Below are positions 63,083-64,000 of a DNA stretch of 64,000 nt, in pieces. Origin of the DNA: Batillaria attramentaria (Eukaryota; Mollusca; Gastropoda; Batillariidae); assembly GCA_018292915.2 (NCBI GenBank), contig JACVVK020000088.1, positions 913,501 to 977,500 on the forward strand, read 5' to 3'. The notes under the pieces are model-generated. The model saw only the letters and a program-made list of their open reading frames with translations. It was not told the origin of the DNA and did not search any database. The position numbers and the translations under genes were made by a program. Numbering within the stretch: position 1 is the stretch's first letter; every line of letters starts with the position of its first letter.

Positions 63083-64000
63083 GGCTCCCTTGTGTAACAA
63101 TGGGAGTCTATATATTAACCCTCCGTCGTCTGTCTGTCTGTGTGTGTGTGTGTGTGTGCAGAAAACTTTAACATTGTCGTTTTCTCAGAATCTACAAACA
63201 GCAGAGGCACCAAACTTGGCATGCTGATAGATAACCACAAGACCTTTCAAAACATGTCATTTTGAATGACCTTGACTCAAGGTCAAGGTCACTAAAGCTC
63301 TCTGTTTGAAAATTTTACATTGGCATTTTCTCGTAATCTACAAACACCAGAGGTTTTAAACTTTGCATCATGATAGATGTTGATAAGAACTTTACGGATA
63401 TACATGTAGTCAGTGGCCTTGTGTCAAGGTCAAGGCCGTACAAGCTATTTTTGTGAAACCTTAACATTGGTATTTTCTCAGAAACAACAAACAGCAGAGG
63501 CGCCAAACCTGGCGTGGTAATAGACAGTGATAAGACCTATGCACACATACCACCTTAAATGACCTTGACTCAAGGTCATTCAAATGAGATCTCACCTTGG
63601 GTCAAGGTCATTCAAATGAGATCTCAATGTCTATCATTATGCCAAGTACGACACCTGCAGTACTTCTACTTCCTGCAAAAGGGGTCATGTTAAAATTCAC
63701 CGACAGATTTAGTGGTATGTCTGCATGGGCCTCATTGCTATCATCATACCTCGTTTGGTTCCTCTGCTGTTTGTTGTTTGGGGTAGTTATTGATGGCTTA
63801 CCGGTTTGTTTTGAAAAAAATGCCAATGTTAAAGTCTCTCCAAAATGGTATGTGTGCGCAGGTCTTATCACTGTCTACCAGCATGCCAGGTTTGGCGCCT
63901 CTGCTGTCCGTTTGCTGTTATCTGAGAAAATGCCAATTTTGAATTAATGTTAAGGTTTTGCAAAAATAGCTTGTATGGCCTTGACCTTGACACAAGGTCA
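63083..64000 (+). mobile_element. GGCTCCC tandem-repeat element, copy 6 (runs off window; inverted part)
   Basis: Normal head and first three monomers (63083-63570), then the monomers continue in reverse orientation to the window end. The switch occurs at TCAAGGTCATTCAAATGAGATCTC, after which TGGCGCCTC... and CTTGACACAAGGTCA read as complements of the usual units. Confidence 0.82.

Overview
The window looks like nuclear DNA of a mollusc, most likely a marine gastropod. It has intron-rich genes with GT/AG splice sites, many long (GT)n/(CA)n and poly-C/G tracts, and a dense load of short non-autonomous transposons. These include a mollusc-type tandem-repeat element with microsatellite and short termini. 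There is no bacterial-type operon, CRISPR array or intact RNA gene. The organism call is inference from gene content and repeat style.

Two protein-coding genes, both on the + strand, can be assembled exon by exon with matching intron phases. The first (about 9.2-22.2 kb, ten exons, 521 aa) encodes a secreted or membrane-anchored extracellular protein: signal peptide, one group A SRCR domain, two EGF domains, a complete ZP domain with a furin-like RARR site, and a C-terminal hydrophobic tail. A second signal-peptide exon at 6626-6709 has the same phase and may be an alternative start. The second (28.8-54.8 kb, thirteen exons, 392 aa) is a cAMP-dependent protein kinase type II regulatory subunit, complete from docking/dimerization domain through the RRKS inhibitor site to both cAMP-binding domains. 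A phase-0 48-nt extra exon at 43621-43668 could add 16 acidic residues to cAMP domain B.

Region by region: 0-0.4 kb, Tc1-like transposase debris; 2.9-4.4 kb, a tandemly duplicated locus carrying a THAP ORF and a convergent SAP-domain ORF, whose second copy has lost both; 5-9 kb, repeats; 9-22 kb, the SRCR/EGF/ZP gene with a solo LTR, a dead Tc1 element, a tRNA-derived SINE and an hAT-like MITE in its introns; 22-28.8 kb, intergenic DNA with a 610-bp foldback element, a LINE fragment and small hairpins; 28.8-54.8 kb, the kinase gene, whose introns hold several more elements; 54.8-64 kb, 3' flank with two more tandem-repeat elements and a LINE 3' end.

The dominant unexplained structure is a dispersed element present seven times, always on the + strand. 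It starts GGCTCCCTTGTG, has a CTGT/GT microsatellite, several ~145-bp tandem monomers, then CACAAGGGAGCC, a small hairpin and a CTAG|TT end. This layout resembles Helentron-associated (HINE/DINE-like) elements. Nearly every monomer carries AGGTCA-type nuclear-receptor half-sites. Other insertions nested inside the copies give a relative order of transposition events.
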